A stretch of 64,000 nucleotides of DNA from NCBI GenBank assembly GCA_950295325.1, contig OX485806.1, positions 45,751,169-45,815,168 on the forward strand, given 5' to 3'. A model generated the notes under the pieces. The model was not told the DNA's origin, ran no database searches, and worked only from the letters and a program-made list of their open reading frames with translations. A program made the translations under genes and the position numbers. The DNA is from Polytrichum commune (taxonomy: Eukaryota > Streptophyta > Polytrichopsida > Polytrichales > Polytrichaceae). This document shows, in pieces, positions 1 through 13,460 of this stretch; positions within the stretch are counted from its first letter, which is position 1; each line of letters opens with the position of its first letter.

Positions 1-461
1 AGGCCATCACACTTCGGACAATAACTTGGCATTGCTCTCGGAGCTACTGTCTGTGGCATTAGAATGGAAGGCTCCCTAGGAGCCATCATGGCATCCAAAG
101 GATTCACCATGGATTTGGGTTGTACCACTCTAACCGGACTCTCCGTGGTAGGGGATTTTTTCCTCTGGTGGTTGAACTCTAGACCTAGATTATCATCTTT
201 TGCTTCCTTAGTTTTTTTGGATTTCAGTCATTCGTTCTTCGGCCTCTTATCTTGTGTCGCCACCGATGCAGACATGATTAGCATTGTTGGGGTGTCGTAC
301 AATCTTCCCCTAGTAATACCATTGCACACGTGGCCTATGGCGTATGACGAACTTCTATTTGGTTAAACTCTTCTTCTCTTAGTCTAAATGTATAAGTACT
401 CAAGGAAATGTCATCTAGGCGTGGCGAAGGCATCCACCCTCCTTAGCATGGTCGCCAATTA
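1..461. other. Unassigned sequence left of LTR-A copy 1
   Basis: No gene or repeat family is recognisable here. The + strand has a 100-residue open frame at 64-366, but it matches nothing I know and has no supporting context. It may be the tail of an older retroelement that LTR-A copy 1 interrupted. Confidence 0.3.
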
Positions 462-2935
462 TGTGGGGTTTTCGGGCCACACCCTCTGAGAGAGCCTAAA
501 AGTGCCGCACAAATCCTTCTGTGAAGGTGGCCTGCACTTGCAGGTGCCCAAGCCGAACCCGGATGGTAGGTGTATAAGGTGACTGCTAAGATTTTTGGAA
601 GAACATTGAAATTGCCGTTGTAATACCTTTGGAGGTTGGGCATTAGTTTTTACTATTGTGGCTCTAATATCCATTGATCATTTTCATAACTAGTTCTAAC
701 CTAGACCTATGACCTAGTCTAAGCGCACATGTACCAAACTTGAAACCAAGGCAATCCTAACTTATGTATCAAAATGGCTTTGGTACACACCAACTGGTGT
801 GATTCATACCATCCTTAGGCTCCGTGGACGAAACAACAACGGTTTGATTGATTGTTCAATTTCTTCATACTTCCTTATGTAGTTGTGTTTAGATTTCCTA
901 AGCAGGGGGACTTGGCTTAAGTCCCACCTTCTCCACAACTTCTTTCTTACTTAGTTAATTTTTTTACACATCATACCTTACTACATTCATGTATTAGGCA
1001 TCACCCCTAACTTGGTTGGTGCATCCCTTAGTTTGTAACCTCCTAAGGCCTCGTACATGTCCCTTGAAGGTCGGGTGATAGCTCAAACCTTTTGGACTTC
1101 AACGGTCTGAAGAGTGGTGTCACCCTACCAAATTAAGTTTCCAATTTGGATTTTTCTACGAACAAGGGTTCACGATATTTTTTAATGTTTTTATTGCTAA
1201 GTGTGTTACACTAGATGTATCGCAAAATGCAATTTAATGGGACCAAGATGATAAGCAACTTATTGCACAATTTTCATGGATTGGGACTATAACTCCCAAT
1301 CCATGGGGCCAACAATGCCGCACACCTCTCCATGAGGAGTGCCCAAAACACCATGGGCACAAGGGGGACCCCGGAGTGACACCTGGGACTTGTGGCGCCG
1401 TTGGTGAGAAGGCCCAAGTGATCCTAGTGTGGGAGAGGGCCCCGGGCGTTGGGAACGCCTCCCACCCACGGAGACTAGGATGCACGAGGGTAAGGCCATA
1501 AGCTCTGCGTAGCTTATGGCGTGTAGATTCCATAATGCTCAAGAACACCTCAATCGGAGGTGTGAGCTAGGAGTTATGGCAATTTGAGTGAGGCGCTCTC
1601 CCGGGACAGCGCCCTGGTACAGCAGTGCCTGGGAGTGCTTCCCGAGACTGCCAAGGTTCAAACAAGCATAATTTCCTCAATACTTGCCTGAATGGGGCAA
1701 GTGAGGATTCCATCGGCATCTACCTGAAGCCTAGATGAAGATGGAGTGGTTTCTTGTTATCATCAGACTTCATACAAGGAAGTTATGATGGTCTGAAGCT
1801 GCTGGGGCTTTTTGGCCCAGCAACTAAGAGAAAATGTCCACTTGGCCCCAACTCTTGGTAGAGAGACAAGAGGTTTCTTGACGGTGGGGTAGGGGCCCCG
1901 CGTAGAGTCCTAGAGGCTTATATGGGTGAGGTGGTGTGGCCTCACCCCCCGAGGCCGAACGGCATGGCCTCCATGGGCATTGGCCCAATGTGAGGCCATA
2001 GTTGCCTAGTACACTTCGGGTTGTTGTAGTGTGGCTCTGGCAACACGATGATCAACATAGGATTGGACTTCCATGGATGGAAGTCCACATCGAAGAAATG
2101 GGTTACCGATTAAGGGGTGAGTCCTGAAAGCAAAGTAGGAGGGTTGGTTCCCTCCTATGAACTATAAGGTCCGGGGTAGGAGGAGCTAACCATTAGCATG
2201 GTGGAATGCGAAGGGTTAGCGCTCGTAACCTCTGCTAGAAACAAAAATTGGCAAAATTATTAAGGGGGGCTAGCAAGGGTTGCGACAAACAATACAATAA
2301 TGAATTCGTGGGTCATTAACCTGATCTTTCCACCAACAACATACACAGTGGTTGTGCCAGTGATTAATATGATTTCACCACATACAAATTTTTTTTAATA
2401 ATCACAACTATTACCACGAAGCATATTAAAGGGTCCCGAAAATAACGAAATTGGGTACCCCCCTTGGGAGTCAAGTGGTTCAACCACTTGACTTTACGAG
2501 ATATATGAGTGGGTTTAGAAATACACACCTCGGCCACACTCCCTCCAATCCTAAATGAAAAGCTCGGATAAGTTGGCTTACTTGAGTGCTATTTGTTTAG
2601 TTGGGCTCGTGTAGGCCGAGCTGCTACCTCCTTGTTTTGCTTCACTTCCTGAGAATAGACCTTATTTCATTTCTTGTAGCTAACTTAGTTGTGAAACTTA
2701 GGTTATTCAATGGTCATAATACTATTTTAATGCACTATAATTTTGGCTTCACCATAATCAATCCACTAGTACATATTATTAGCTTTCTAGAGACCTAAAA
2801 TCCACTCCAAGTGGATAAAAATTGCAAAAGTTGTGAGGCTTGGGAGCACAATGTCTATTCAACCTATCCTTCCACCTCCACCTATCTAATCTTTTATTCT
2901 AAGAATTCACAATTAGTTCGTTATTACTCGGGTTG
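462..2935 (+). mobile_element. LTR-A copy 1, truncated solo LTR, split by LTR-B
   Basis: This stretch is homologous to the 2.84-kb LTR at 26,062-28,902, in the opposite orientation. It begins with TGTGGGG at 462, followed by the family's GGGCCAC and GAGAGCCTAAAAGT motifs, and can be followed to about 2,930, where the similarity stops. The distal end of the LTR is missing. It is clearly more divergent than the two arms at 26 and 41 kb, and it holds about 115 extra bases near 1,020-1,130. A family-B solo LTR interrupts it at 1,316-2,287. No internal retroelement genes flank it. The strand given is arbitrary because the LTR's transcription direction is unknown. Confidence 0.7.
1316..2287 (+). 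mobile_element. Solo LTR, family B (copy B1)
   Basis: This 972-bp LTR has TG at its start (TGCCGCACACC) and CA at its end (GGGTTGCGACA). A perfect 5-bp target duplication, AACAA (1,311-1,315 and 2,288-2,292), flanks it. It matches the LTRs of the full element at 21,700-31,548 over its whole length. It sits inside LTR-A copy 1, so it is younger than that copy. There are no internal genes; it is the product of LTR-LTR recombination. Confidence 0.9.
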
Positions 2936-4540
2936 GGGTGACAAGCAGCGACACTTATTATCACTTATCAATGTTGCAGGTAATCCACAAAGCATAAACT
3001 GATAAGTTAATTGTTCCACAAAGACTACCGATGTAGTCGCGTGAATGATTAAAATGAACTGAACCAGGGTTCTAAGGTGCACCAAGATCAATGAGTTTGA
3101 ATGCAATTAGGGTTGCCACAACCACATCATGACTCAACCTCTATAGTGCCTACCCATTTACAACTCTCTAATGCACATGAGGCATCCAAGCACGTTCCCA
3201 GGAACCCTGGCAAAGCGACGTTCTATTTCCCACTCACATACACCTACCAGAACACGAAATGATGTTTAGCTTGTCCAAACTACCAGTATCCCGCTACCAT
3301 CGTAGAGAGCTCCACTGTGCATTAATTCCCCCACTCTCTAACAACCTCCATTTTGTGCTACAACTTTTACAATGCCTCCAATCTACCACCATGATAGCCT
3401 ATGAACCCCAAAGAGCCAAATTGCCTCTCCACAAGTAACTATGCTCACTCCCCTCCTTCAGGCACCCTGAGTTCTCCCCTCAGTTCCATTTTTTTCTATA
3501 TCATCCTTCTTGCATCATCTTCCAAGGGAATATGCTCAGATGAGCAGCAATACGAGGTCGTTACTACCAAGCAGCAGAACCCGACCATAAGCTTTACCCT
3601 ATTTGCGCAGAAGATCCTCGAGAATCAGGTACCCAATCGGACGACTACATGCATCTCACCACTAAGGTAATCACAGCCTGCATCAGCAAATAAGGCGTAG
3701 TGACAGGGGATTCAGTGCTTGAGGAAGGCTGGATGAGGGGTGCATAGACATCAATGAGTGGGGACCTGCATTGAGTTGCGTAAGGGCAGAGGCTGAACAC
3801 TCACTGCTTTCTCTACAGTATGATCTAGACAGTGACATAACATTCTTGGTGATCACTAATACAACTTCATCCAATTACTTTGTGAATGGTTGCAACCACT
3901 TCTACGAACCATTCTTCTGCCTCCTATGGTTTAGTTAGCTAACGACTTTACCGATGCAGCTCCACTAGCCTACGCCCCTCGAAGCTCAGAACACTTAAGT
4001 TTCTCTCATTCTACCCAACCAAAAAGGGAGGGAAAGAAGGATATCCTGTAGGTGAATCATTAGCAAGCCTAATTAGTCCTCGGTAAATCCTTCCACCCTC
4101 TTGGCTTTGTAATGACTGAGAGGGATGTGCAACATTGTCTCCCAATCTCCTCTACTTCCCCCACAAATCTCAGAATCATCCTCATTCTTGCTACGACGAC
4201 AGTGCAACGGCATCGGTTTCCCACCGAGACAGAGTTTCCGCCTCCTAACTAAGAGTATTTCCCTCCAATGTGCCTAGTAACCTCTCCTCTATGGGTTCGT
4301 GAGACCCCTCCAACTCCCTTTTTTTTTCCGCGTTGCCTAGCATCTTTGGGGCGGCCCAAAGAAAAAAAACAAGCTACCACTTGACTATTTCTCTTCTCCC
4401 TTTTCCTTACTTCTTAACTTAACTTTTCAACTTAACCTATCTTCACGTAATTTACTTTACTTTGGTTTCTCTTCCCTTTTGAGTATTTCTCAAGTTCTTA
4501 AATTGTTTCCAACACTAAAATTACCTTGCGTTCACATTAA
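2936..4540. other. Unassigned intergenic sequence
   Basis: I recognise no protein family or repeat. Short open frames (2,924-3,106 -, 3,401-3,670 +, 3,683-3,874 -) lack family motifs and are probably chance. The right part (4,320-4,480) is rich in T and CT runs. Confidence 0.3.
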
Positions 4541-4546
4541 TTACGC

Positions 4547-4873
4547 ATGTGGGCACAATCTTGGGCTCACAGTATCATCGTGGAGATGGCAAAGAGCATG
4601 TTTCATGCTCCAAACCTCGACATATCATTTTGGACGGAAGTGGTGGCTAATGCGGTTTACACACGAAACCGTTGTCCAACAAAGGTGTTGGATTTCATTA
4701 CACCCAAGGAAGCGTGGAGCGGAAGGAAGCCTTGCATTACACACATGTGTGTGTTTGAGTGCATTGCCTACGCAATAATGCCGGTGAACAAAGGAGTTGT
4801 ATTTTCCTTCATCGCTATTACCTTCATCAGTTGTTGCCCTCTAAGCCCTAGTCATAATGCACACGGCAAGTGA
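4547..4873 (+). pseudogene. Ty1/copia integrase fragment
   Basis: The first ~70 residues of this frame read as the end of a copia integrase core and its following linker: IVEMAKSMFHA, then FWTEVVANAVYTRNRCPTKV, then PKEAWSGRKP and VFECIAYA. In intact copia polyproteins this stretch follows the last catalytic Glu and precedes RT. No zinc-binding N-terminus, catalytic Asp residues or RT are attached. Sequence after about residue 80 no longer resembles copia. It is a broken fragment, and an opposite-strand gag remnant starts right after it. It may come from the same family as the copia pol at 8.9 kb, but that cannot be shown because the regions do not overlap. Confidence 0.75.
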
Positions 4874-4914
4874 CACTATACTAGCTCCTACATTCAGGAA
4901 ACTGCTACAATAAT

Positions 4915-6100
4915 TGTTCAATTTTTGTTGGTGTTTGATAAAATGCAGACATTCCATATTTTGGTGTCCCTTTTTATGACAATAGAAATACTCGTCAATG
5001 TTGCCATCTTGTTTGGTTAGGACAGTTTACTTAGTTCTTGGTGCTAACTTGGTGTGTATATTATTCATTAAGTTTTTACGATTGATAGTTCTTCCTCAAC
5101 CTCCTTGGTAAGGGAATCCTTCTACTCTCTAGAAATCTTGACCCCTATAAGGGTAATAATCTTCACTTCTAAAAGTATTTCTAAGACCATCATTCGTTCT
5201 ATGAGAAGAAATAATGGTAGGGTCTTTCCTCTCAACGATACTCATTTCTATGATAAGGGTTTCCCATCTCTTGCTGGTAATCAATTTCCTAGATGGGGAT
5301 TTTTCTTTTTTTAGTAATCCATTCTCCCTTTTTGATAAGGTGGTCTTTTTTTTGGTCTATATTCAACCATGGTTCAAACCAAACCGTTTTGTCCATCATG
5401 TCACTGCATGGATTGTTTTTCCTAGCTAAATATTAGCTTGGGTTTGTACTTGATTAACATCATGTTGTCCTTCCCTCCGTTTTTGAGATTCATGTCTCTC
5501 ATATATGCATTGTTATAATTAATGCATTATTTTATTTGACACTCTTGGACATGATAATGTTTTTCATTCGTACAACATTGGAAAATTATGCCCATGTAAA
5601 AATTTCTTGCTACTAAATGCCAATTCTTCTAACTCTTGTCTAAGAGCTTTGATGGATTCTTTGGTTGATTCTCTTTTCTGAATTTTAATTCCTATTTTTT
5701 TTCTTTTTTGAATCATCACTTGATTTGTCACTGTTGTTGTCATCGATGAAACTCCTTTTTTTTTGTTTGGCCCAACATTAATTTCTGTGTTGAGGTTTTA
5801 GCTTGTGCTAAAGCATCTGTTGGCATTGAATCAATATGTTTTGCATTTGTTTTTTACCATGTTAAGGATCTATATTTTCTTGAATCGATTGTGGGGTTGG
5901 AAATTGATCTTTCCCAGTTCCACCATATCCCGTTTGTAGAATTCTTCCACTCTTTCACCTTTTTCTGTTTAAGGGATCCCAAACCTTCAATAACTTCTCC
6001 TTTTAGTTTTTTTTGTCCTAAGATATGAATTGAAAGTTGTCCTTAATGCTGGCCAATCCGGGAAGGGTTTGGTCCAATGTTGGTTGGCTTTTGAATATAT
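4915..6100 (-). pseudogene. Retroelement gag remnant with zinc knuckle
   Basis: On the minus strand near 4,940-4,990 I read YFYCHKKGHQNMEC. This is a CCHC zinc knuckle in which the first Cys is Tyr (a TGT to TAT change would explain it). Upstream on the same strand (5,000-6,100) there is low-complexity, lysine-rich sequence typical of a decayed gag, including a stretch reading EEFYKRDMVELGK-like in one frame, broken by many stops. The element class cannot be decided: copia is possible given the neighbours. No LTR was found. Only the knuckle is well supported. Confidence 0.4.
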
Positions 6101-6494
6101 ATAGAAACACAGTTCTGGGTCTTCTTGAATCTATATGTCAAGAACCTAAAGTCACCAAGATATTTTGTTTTTATTATGTTAAGGAACCTTCCCAGGTGCA
6201 ATTATTTCATATTTGAAATGTAGAGGTTCCTTACAAGGCCGATTACTCGTCAACCCAAAAACTTAACAGTCGTATGCAATGGTTTTTTAATCCTAAGAGC
6301 CTTACTATGTCACAAATGTATAAAAGTCCTTAATACGGTTCTAAGATGTACTAGCATATATTTGCAATAAGCACCATTTTCAAAGACATCCAATAATTTC
6401 AAAGAGTCTCAAAGCCAACAAGTCAAATATGATTTAAATTTAAAATGATTATATGTATTTAACTTCACCCAAAAAAATGCCACATATGTCTCAC

Positions 6495-8760
6495 TCAGGA
6501 ACAACGTGCATCAATCAAGGATGTCCTCACATTCCAAAACACCTTCAAATTCTTCTTCCAACCTTTAGCTAACACTGGTTCAAGGTCAATCAACTGTGTC
6601 ATATTTTTGGGAGCATTGTAATCATATCTAGAGTCATTGCGCCATTTTTTGTTTACAAATATTAGTCTCTCAAGATTATCAGTTTGAAGCATGCATTGGC
6701 ATAATATAATCAAGATACCAACATGAGAACAAGATTTCTTTCTGTTTCAAATTGAGATCCTACAATGCCCAAAATTTGATGCGCAAGTAGACCTACAGTT
6801 GGAAACATGGATTCATGTTTGCTCCACCACTGCAAAGGACACTGTCTTTCACGATAGTAACTCCCGGTTGACACACTCCTTTGTTGGTTCACTGCTGCTC
6901 CCAGGCATCTCAAATATGTCCAAGGCACACCATGATCAATTTGAGTTGATTGTGAAATACTTGAGGTTCTTGAAATACGATGCAAGTGTTCATAACACTT
7001 GAGCAACATGGATTCTGATCATATTCTTCAACAATCTTGATGCCTTCGTCACAGCCAATGTACGAAAACACAAGGCGCAAGTTTTTGAATCGAGGATCCA
7101 ACACGAGACATCACATGTTGTGAGTTTTTGTGGGCTCATATGTCCATAGGAAAGATAGGAAAGATAGGAAAGATAAGAAAGGATTCAAAGTAGCAATTAC
7201 TTCGCTTTTGATATGCACAACAAGATCAACCAACTTGTCATCAACTTTATGGATCAGTCAACAACCAATACGCACAAGATTGTTTCAAAGCACAAGCTGA
7301 AACAACAGGTGCAAGGGTCTCCACAACTCTTTGAGCAACATGCCACGTTAATGGTGGAGATGCTCCGCTAGAGGTACGAGTCCCTGTCTGTCGGCTGTGG
7401 CACAAAACAACCACTGCTCGATATTGCAACACATCTTGGAACATAACCATTCTAATTGCAAACCTATAAATATAACATAAAGAATTTAATTACAATAGCA
7501 ATATATCAGAACCATCATGATGTCAAATTATTCACATCTCTATTACAATTATGAATTACTAATAAATACACCAAATCCAGGGATCCAAAAAATCGAACAC
7601 ATCTAGAACTCCTGAATTTGAGTACACGTGACTGTAGCACAATGCAAGGAAAATTTAATTCACCATAACCCTAAATAGGAAGAACCGACCACTACTTACA
7701 GATAAACTAGTTGAGACTGAGAAATAGCCAGTTGAGGTTCAAGACATCAGGCTCGTAACTGAATATTTTACAAGAATCTTTCAAATGTACCTCAAATTAA
7801 TAAAGGAAAACAGAAAGATGTCAATTAGTTGCACTCAGAAACACTAGGATCTTGACAAATTATGCCAAAAATCTCCCCAGACATTGATTAGAACATACTT
7901 GACCACGTACCAAGAAACGGGTTGCAAATAATGCTCAATGAACAACACAAGGTACAGGTCACATTGAACATGTACAGATTAAATCACTCATTTTACTTGT
8001 AAAAGTTGTTGGGAGAAAGCCACATCTTTGACACATCTACTGTAAAGAACTGCATGAAAACATTGTTAAAAGAAAATTTAAAAAAAAAAAAAAAAAAACT
8101 TGGCACCTTTACATGTTCATTAGGATGGCAGAAGCAAGTCTTAAATCCCAAAATCAACTGAGATGACTCACCTAGTCTTGACAGGAGTGCTCAACTTCCG
8201 TGGTCACAATCCTGAATCCATGCAAGCCATTGTCCATTCTTGACGCCCTTTTCCAAACTTCGGCCATGTTATGCATTTCTGAAAGTCAGCTTGGACAGCT
8301 TTGATAGACACCTCACGCAAAACAGAACATACTTTTCCATCATTTGTTCCATATTGACAAGCTTTTGACATTGTGTGCCCAAAACACGTTCCCTGAAAAG
8401 CCTCTTGCAACTCTAAGTTGTCACAACCAACTACAGACTTTGAAGTTGTTGTCATTGCTCCTAGATTTGCACCCTTATCCTTGACTTAAAGCTTAAAACT
8501 CCTTCCTCAATTGATACTTGTCAAGCAGAGCTTCAAGTTTTACTGCCATCGCTTGACTAGTGGTCTCAGTAGCCTCAAACAAGCTTATTGTGATATGTCT
8601 AGGTTCCCAATTAGCATTAAGGAAATTAATGACAACTGCAAAGATATCATGAGCACTTTTTAGACATCCAGAAGTCAAAGGTCATTGTTGCTGATAAACA
8701 TTCAAAAAAAGTTGGCAATACATACATATTTCTTGTTTTCTCTACCACATAGGGGAGCAC
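6495..8760 (-). pseudogene. hAT-superfamily transposase remnant
   Basis: Several minus-strand blocks appear in the order expected of a plant hAT transposase. Block 1 (8,493-8,700) has TFDFWMS then NFLNANWEPRHITISLFEAT. Block 2 (8,204-8,455) has FQGTCFGHTMSKACQYGT and KCITWPKFGKGRQEW. Block 3 (7,247-7,450) has MFQDVLQYRAVVVLC and VVETLAPVVSACAL. Block 4 (6,910-7,104) has MLDPRFKNLRLVFSYIGCDEG. The C-terminal hAT dimerisation block (6,600-6,800) has WWSKHESMFPTVGLLAHQIL followed by SQFETERN. The blocks lie in different frames with stops and noncoding gaps, so this is a pseudogene or a multi-exon gene in decay. Terminal inverted repeats and the 8-bp target duplication were not found. Confidence 0.8.
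7147..7182 (+). repeat. Short AGGAAAGAT tandem repeat
   Basis: About four units of (A)GGAAAGATA lie between exon-like blocks of the hAT transposase remnant. It is an ordinary microsatellite. Confidence 0.7.
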
Positions 8761-8945
8761 CTCATATGAGAACACCTTCCTGACATGAAAAACTAATCTT
8801 GGACATAAGCATAACCCTCAATGCCGCAGCCATATGCTCTCAACAATAAGGATTGGTAAAAAACTTTTGTAATGAAAAAAATCAAAATTTTATCAACATC
8901 ATCGGCACGACTGATACCATTTTTTAGATTGTTTTACTAATTAAA

Positions 8946-9903
8946 GGTGAATTTGAGATGAAAGATCTTGGTGTGACCACATTCTGTCTTGGCCTACAGG
9001 TTGGACACCTTGCATGGAATATTTTTCTACATCAGAGTTTGTATACTCGAAAGATACTCAAACGTATCTCAATGGATGCGGCTCACCCACTAAGTTCCCC
9101 AATGGTGGCACAGTCATTGGATTTGAAAAATGATGAGTTTAGACCATGTGATGAGGGGGAGAAATGTTTGGGACCCGAAACTCCATATTTGGCAGCAATA
9201 GGTGCATTGATGTATTTGGCAAATTGTACCAGACCTAACATTTCATTTTCCATTAATTTATTGGCTAGATTTAATGCCAATCCAACAAAACGACATTGGA
9301 ATGGTGTCAAATATATCCTAAGATACCTCAAGGGCACTGAGGATTTAGGATTGTTTTATAAAGTTGGAGAGGATAGCAACATCAAATGATACATGGATGC
9401 GGGTTACCTTTCCAATCCGCTTGAAGAATCACAAACATATTATGTTTTCCTTAGACAAGGAATAGCAATATCTTGGAAATTAACAAAGCAGAGTTTTGTA
9501 GCATCATCCTCAAACCATTTAGAAATCATAGCCCTACATGAGGTTTCCCGCGAATGCGTTTGGTTGAGACTAGTGGATGGCTTCATCAGAGGTTCTTATG
9601 GTCTTTCCAATGTTCTAGAATCTCCAACAATGATCTATAAAGATAATGCAACGTACTTTGCTCAAATAAAGGCGGGCTACATCAAAGGAGATTGAATCAA
9701 ACACATCATACCAAAGTATTTTTCACCCATGAATTATTAGGATCAAATCTAGATGTGATGCAAGTAAGGTCTTTTGCTAACCTAGCATACTTATTCACTA
9801 AGTCATTACCAACAACTAATTTACCAACAATTAACATAGGCATAAGCAAATTGTTCAGGAAATATGGATTTAGATGTTTTCATTCCTATTTGACATTTAA
9901 ATA
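8946..9903 (+). pseudogene. Ty1/copia RT C-terminus plus RNase H
   Basis: Three consecutive frames give the 3' part of a copia pol. The first (8,958-9,389) opens at the RT segment EMKDLGVTTFCLGLQV, continues through LYTRKILKRISMD and YLAAIGALMYLANCTRPNIS, and ends in the WNGVKYILRYLKGT block. A stop (TGA at 9,387-9,389) then precedes YMDAGYLSNP, the RNase H start. RNase H continues with ISWKLTKQSFVASSS, HEVSRECVWLRL and IYKDNATYFAQ. After another stop (TGA at 9,693-9,695) come IPKYFFTHELL and the terminal LAYLFTKSLP block. Everything upstream of the late RT region, including the YVDD catalytic motif, is missing, so the element is 5' truncated at about 8,945. Confidence 0.9.
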
Positions 9904-10035
9904 ATCATGTCTAGGCCCTTCCACTCTTATTTCCTTCACTCATGATTTTTTTACCTCATTTGTGAGGATATTTTTTATCACGATAAGGTTTTAACGAGGG
10001 AAGACAATGTGTTGTATAAACTAGACTCGTTGTGA

Positions 10036-10560
10036 CTAAGGGGAGTACTATGACACTATCGTCAATGAATAGGTGTCCGTAGACCCAACCTCGTCATTTT
10101 AGAGTAAAATGATCTATGTACCTATGTACCTCGTTAAAACCTATGTACCTATGTATCTATATACCTCGTTAAGAAACTTGGGTCTAAGTTTAGTAAGACT
10201 TTAGACTTCTAAAGGTATCTCTTAGATACTATGGGTAAAGAACAATAAAACTAGTAGTAAAGACTTAGGAATTCTAAAAATATCTCTTAGATATTATGGA
10301 TAAAGAAGGATAAGGCTAGGAATCCCTTTGGAGACCTTAAAGAGAGCTCAGGGGGTCAAAGATCTTGACCTCTCAAGGATTATGCAATTTTGCTTGCATA
10401 ATGTGCTCTCATTTTATATTCATTTTGGTATCCATTTTGTAACACATCTTCCTAAGACATTTCTTAATTTAAACTACCTTCATTTATATTTCATGTCCTT
10501 GGTTTGTTTCTCCTTCACTTTGATTTTTATTATGGCTTGGTTTAGGGTATGAAAAACTTT
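10036..10560 (+). mobile_element. Candidate copia polypurine tract and 3' LTR
   Basis: A purine-rich tract ending in AAGGGGAGTA lies at about 10,036-10,047, about 130 bp after the pol stop, where the copia 3' LTR should begin. The following sequence starts TATGACACTATCG. It contains CTATGTAC tandem copies (10,110-10,180) and two similar copies of a TATCTCTTAGATA block (10,213 and 10,283). I could not find the far end of the LTR or a second copy, so the right boundary is a guess. Confidence 0.35.
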
Positions 10561-13460
10561 GCATGCGGCTCAAAAGTAGGATTTATTTTCTTCATTTCCT
10601 TTGGACATTTTATCGTGCGCGTCTATCATACCTCTCGTTCCTCATTCTTTTGTGGTTTGGCCAATCCTACCGGGTCATCTCCATATTGCATGCTCTCCAC
10701 ATGCTTCCTTTATACCTATTGTTCTCTACAAAAAGGTGATGTATTTTTTGTGCTAGATGTAACTTCACAATCAACCATGTACACCACTTAGAATGTTCCG
10801 TGATCCTCTTCTTGGCAAGCCCTCTTGGCTTTGTTGCCTCAATGCATCCGTATTTTACATGTTTGCTTATGGATGGTTTCCAAGTGGAATTTACAATTCC
10901 ACTAGAATCTAGTGGGAGGGCAACCTACATTGAAACTAACCTTTATTATTGGTATGCGTAGAGTAACTTTGCAAGTTGGAAGAGTGTAAGGGTGTTTAGT
11001 TGGTATCAATCGGTTAACACTTAAGAGTGTTGATGGTAGTATTGGATGGCTTGTAGGTGAGGAGGATTTTGGTATGTGAAACATTCATGATTTTATTTGG
11101 TGAAGTGTGTGGTGGTGGTTAGGAAGAGGCTTTGTTGTTTGAAGAGTGTTTTTGAGATGAAGTGGGATGGATTTATGTGTGTAGAGCTAGGTTTTCTTTG
11201 TGATTTTTTTTGCTCGATCTCATTGATGATTGTAGAGTTGTATGTCTTTGTTGAGAATGAAGGATGAGGTTTTTTTGTGTGTGTGGGGGGGGTCATAGGT
11301 TCTATGTCAAAACTCCAAGTGGAGACTGTGACAATCAATTATGGAGTATTATTTTGACAACAAGTGTGGAAGGATTTTGTCACAATTGGTGTATTTTTTT
11401 TGGCGGAAATTTTGAAAGAGTTTTTAGTCATATATTTTAAAGGTCATTTCAACAATCATGTTGAGAACTATTTGCCAAAAATCAAATGTGTACTAGATTT
11501 GGTAAAATTTCACTGGGATTTTCCCAATTTTGTGCTTTTAAAGTTTTGAAAATGGAGCAATGGATGAGAAGTTACCTAGCTTCAAAAAAATGGTTTATGC
11601 CCGCTATTGTGGTGGGATGGTTCCAAAGTCGTTCTTGTTGTATGCCCTCTGCTTTATGTCTTTGTGGAGTCACTCGCTTCTTGTTCCTCTCTGCAAGATC
11701 CATGTGCGTTGAAGGAGGTGTCGCAAGGTTTGAGTGATCTGGCTCATGTTCGCCATAAAACTTCTTGGCATGTAAATGTGTTTTTGGAGTAGATTTGAGT
11801 GGTTGCTTAGATTGGATTTGACTGTTTGTTAGTGGTACTTTGGATTCGTTCTTGTATTTGAGTGCTTTGGTGGAGATGGATGAATGGTAGAAAAGGTTTT
11901 AAATTTTGGGTGTTTATAGTTTAAGTGTGTATAGTGGTTACGTTGTGTAGTTTGTGGATTGTATTAATTTGAAATTATTAGGATTTGGGTAATGTTTTGT
12001 TTTGTTTGCAAGAGGAATGTTTCGCTTGGAGTTGGAGTTCTATGAAGGTTTTGAATAAAAAGATAAATGCAAGCAAATCTTGAATTGCATTGGGTTAGCG
12101 TGTTTACATGGGCCATCTAAGGGCTTTGCTCGATTGGATACTCACGTCAAGTTGATCCCCGTATCAAGGTTTTTCCCTCCCTTTGCTCTATTGTTTGCAG
12201 CCACATGGGATTCCAAAACGATCTATGTGTGTGTGAAAAATTCCCTACATAGGGTGCGGGTCTGCCAAAAATAACGACTTTGCTCCATATGCATGAATAT
12301 CATAGTAGTTTGCACATGAGCTAGTTTATGGTTGTCAAGTGTTGAGTGTGGAGGTGCTACTGATATCCTAACCACCTATTTGGTGTGGTATGATTCATGG
12401 TACATTCTCTGGCTTGTTGCTAAGTTTTGCCTTAAACTATGTCAAATCATATCTATGTTGGTGCTGAAATAAATGCCGCACATAGGGATTTCCCTCGGGA
12501 AGCACCACATTCAAACTCAAACAAACTTAGTTGTAATGAACAATTATGTAATCTATGGTTTGTATATGCGATGTGATCGCTATGCTTGTGTGTGGAATCC
12601 GGTTAACAAAAAAATATATGTATCCGTTTGTTTGATGCCTCTTGTTCCCTATGTTGAATATGGTTGTTGAAAATTGGTGAATACCACTATTATTAATATT
12701 GAAGGGATACTTTGTGGATCAGCACGTGGGGGCTTATGTATATCAACTCTCGGCTACAACTATGCGCGTAGGGTATCCTCATGTAGATCAAGAACTCATG
12801 GTGATCGGTATTGGGTCGGCATTGTGATGGTGTTGAAGTGCATGCGATTGATCTTGTGGGAGGCTTCAAAGCAAATCAAATTGTTGGTTTCCTTTGATAA
12901 CGTCAATGCAGGGTATGCTCAAATCCATGGTTACTTCACCCGCATAATTGAAATAAATAGTTTACAATATTTCTTGATTGTGCCATAAAGGTGCATGTTT
13001 CATAAAGTAATAAAAAAGTTCCAATAAATAGATTTACCCAAAACAAGTCTAGGATGTCTATAAAAATTCACTAAATATTGAGTGTGGGAGCCATGTGCGG
13101 GCAATGCCTCTTATTAAAGCCCTTAAATACAAGGTTGTTGTTATAAAAAAACATACCATATGTAACATATCTCACAATAATGAGATTCAAGAGGCATGTT
13201 CCACCCAACTTTAGAGCTTATATACTATATACTACTATGAGTTGAGGCTCCCTTCAACTAATAGTTCCAGATATCTTAACTAGCTCTCCCTCCATGCCTT
13301 TAGGATAACTCTAAGTATAGTTAACTCATGGTCGTTACTTACGAGGTGATAACCTAGGGTATGACCATAGTCTCAACTAGTAGTGACTCCTTTTACCTTT
13401 GGAACTGCTAGAGCACCTAGGGTGGCACCTCTAGTCTTCTAGTAAAGGAGTTTAGTTGAA
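10561..13460. other. Unassigned AT-rich sequence
   Basis: Open frames of 60-104 residues occur on both strands (10,549-10,791 +, 11,093-11,338 -, 11,486-11,737 +, 12,674-12,988 +), but none has a motif I recognise. A TAAA-type simple repeat follows at about 13,470-13,502. This is most likely old, unrecognisable element sequence. Confidence 0.3.

Noticed and set aside
1234-1548. ORF repeated with variations at 21,714-21,932, 30,474-30,818, 31,727-32,152 and 34,086-34,355
   Set aside because: These minus frames lie inside the LTR-B sequence and recur only because the LTR recurs. The product is low-complexity and has no motif.
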